DNA of 5,645 bases from Ilumatobacteraceae bacterium (lineage in GTDB: Bacteria > Actinomycetota > Acidimicrobiia > Acidimicrobiales > Ilumatobacteraceae), in assembly GCA_025456105.1 (NCBI GenBank), contig JALOLG010000125.1:1-5645 (forward strand), written 5' to 3'. How positions within the stretch are numbered: position 1 is the stretch's first letter; each line of letters starts with the position of its first letter. A program made the translations under genes and the position numbers. A model generated the notes under the pieces. The model saw nothing but the letters and a program-made list of their open reading frames with translations. It was not told the DNA's origin and did not search any database. This document shows positions 5,191 to 5,645 of this stretch, in pieces.

Positions 5191-5645
5191 TCACCCCGCC
5201 CAGGCGGTCGCGAGCCCGGCCGCGTTGAACGCGACGTGGGCGACGATGGCCGTGCCCAGCCGGCCGGTGACGAGGAAGCAGCCACCGAACACGAGGCCGG
5301 CCACGAACAGCCCCGGGTACTCGACCGGGCGGAAGTGGATCAGCGCGAACCAGCCCGACGCCACCAGCAGCGCGAGCGGCTCGTTGATGCGGCGGGCGAG
5401 CGAGCCCTGGAGCAGCCCGCGGTAGACCAGCTCCTCGACGATCGGCGCGCCGACGACGACCATCAGGACCAGCAGCACCGCCGAGCCACCGGTCGCCCGG
5501 TCGATCAGGTCGCGGGCGGTCTCCTCGAGGGCGCGCTCGCTGAACGTGTCGGGCCACACCGCGCGCAGCGGGACGTAGACCACCGGCACCAGCACGAGCT
5601 GGGCGAGCACACCGATCGGGACCCCCACCAGATCGGTGAGGTCGG
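5191..5645 (-). CDS. CPBP-family intramembrane protease, N-terminus outside the window
   Basis: The frame is open from the window edge to TGA at 5191, showing 150 residues of the C-terminal part. The three CPBP (CAAX protease/Abi, Rce1-like) motifs are present in order. EELVYRG (visible residues 70-76) supplies the glutamate pair and arginine, FALIHF (99-104) the first histidine, and HVAFN (136-140) the second histidine and asparagine. Hydrophobic segments surround each, as expected for a membrane-embedded metalloprotease. A GTG at 5628 could start a 145-residue protein, but the residues before it (DLTDL) continue the reading frame and family members are longer, so I treat the gene as 5'-partial. 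Bacterial relatives have been linked to prenyl-protein processing, bacteriocin self-protection and regulated proteolysis; the substrate here is unknown. Its stop lies 23 bp before the start of the large membrane protein, or overlaps it by 4 bp if the GTG at 5194 is used, so the two are probably cotranscribed. Confidence 0.85.
   Translation of the reverse strand, partial: DLTDLVGVPIGVLAQLVLVPVVYVPLRAVWPDTFSERALEETARDLIDRATGGSAVLLVLMVVVGAPIVEELVYRGLLQGSLARRINEPLALLVASGWFALIHFRPVEYPGLFVAGLVFGGCFLVTGRLGTAIVAHVAFNAAGLATAWAG

Noticed and set aside
5192..5194. GTG overlapping the CPBP stop (GTGA) as the start of the large membrane protein
   Set aside because: It is possible, but the ribosome site would touch the codon, while the ATG at 5167 gives a normal acidic N-terminus; kept only as an alternative.
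2535..5285. A second 916-codon minus-strand frame overlapping the membrane protein
   Set aside because: Its translation is arginine- and proline-rich with no recognisable domain, a frame shadow typical of high-GC DNA.
2612..5425. A 937-codon open frame on the plus strand opposite the large membrane protein
   Set aside because: Its translation is low-complexity and full of His, Arg, Glu and Gln, with no motif or membrane pattern. It is open because GC-rich codons on the other strand rarely create stops, while the minus frame carries several clear family motifs.

Overview
The window is 5.6 kb of very G+C-rich DNA, roughly 70% by eye. Every gene I can support lies on the minus strand, so transcription runs from position 5645 toward position 1. 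The protein types suggest a high-GC actinomycete: an actinobacterial-style phosphomannomutase followed by a Trm112/YcaR-like small protein, a large 'PTPS-related' multi-membrane protein, and a secreted protein with LDTR-type modules. Acidimicrobiia (the Ilumatobacter/Iamia area) is my best guess, recalled from familiar protein patterns and not tested. I see no rRNA, tRNA, CRISPR array, insertion sequence or phage gene.

In transcription order the layout is as follows. (1) 5645-5191: the C-terminal part of a CPBP-family (CAAX/Abi) intramembrane protease; its N-terminus is outside the window. (2) 5167-2423: a 914-residue membrane protein with a GT-C-like architecture, of the 6-pyruvoyl-tetrahydropterin-synthase-related family. 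It has about a dozen membrane segments, a large soluble outer domain, and acidic repetitive tails at both ends. (3) 2408-1053: a phosphomannomutase/phosphoglucomutase (ManB type) with all active-site motifs intact. (4) 1034-798: a 78-residue Trm112/YcaR-like protein. (5) 748-1: the start of a secreted modular protein that continues beyond position 1.

Genes 1 to 4 are separated by only 14-23 bp and look like one operon. The ribosome-binding site of manB overlaps the stop codon of the membrane-protein gene, which suggests translational coupling. The secreted-protein gene follows a 49-bp gap, has no visible Shine-Dalgarno sequence, and may have its own promoter and a leaderless mRNA. A reasonable reading is a cell-envelope glycan locus: ManB supplies mannose-1-phosphate for GDP-mannose, and the GT-C-like protein may use lipid-linked sugars at the membrane. 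The coupling of these roles is inference.

Nothing here is clearly a new defence or mobile system. The points most worth a second look are the uncharacterised GT-C-like protein beside manB, a perfect 24-bp palindrome inside its most conserved loop, an 18-bp tandem repeat encoding its acidic tail, and the likely leaderless start of the secreted protein.
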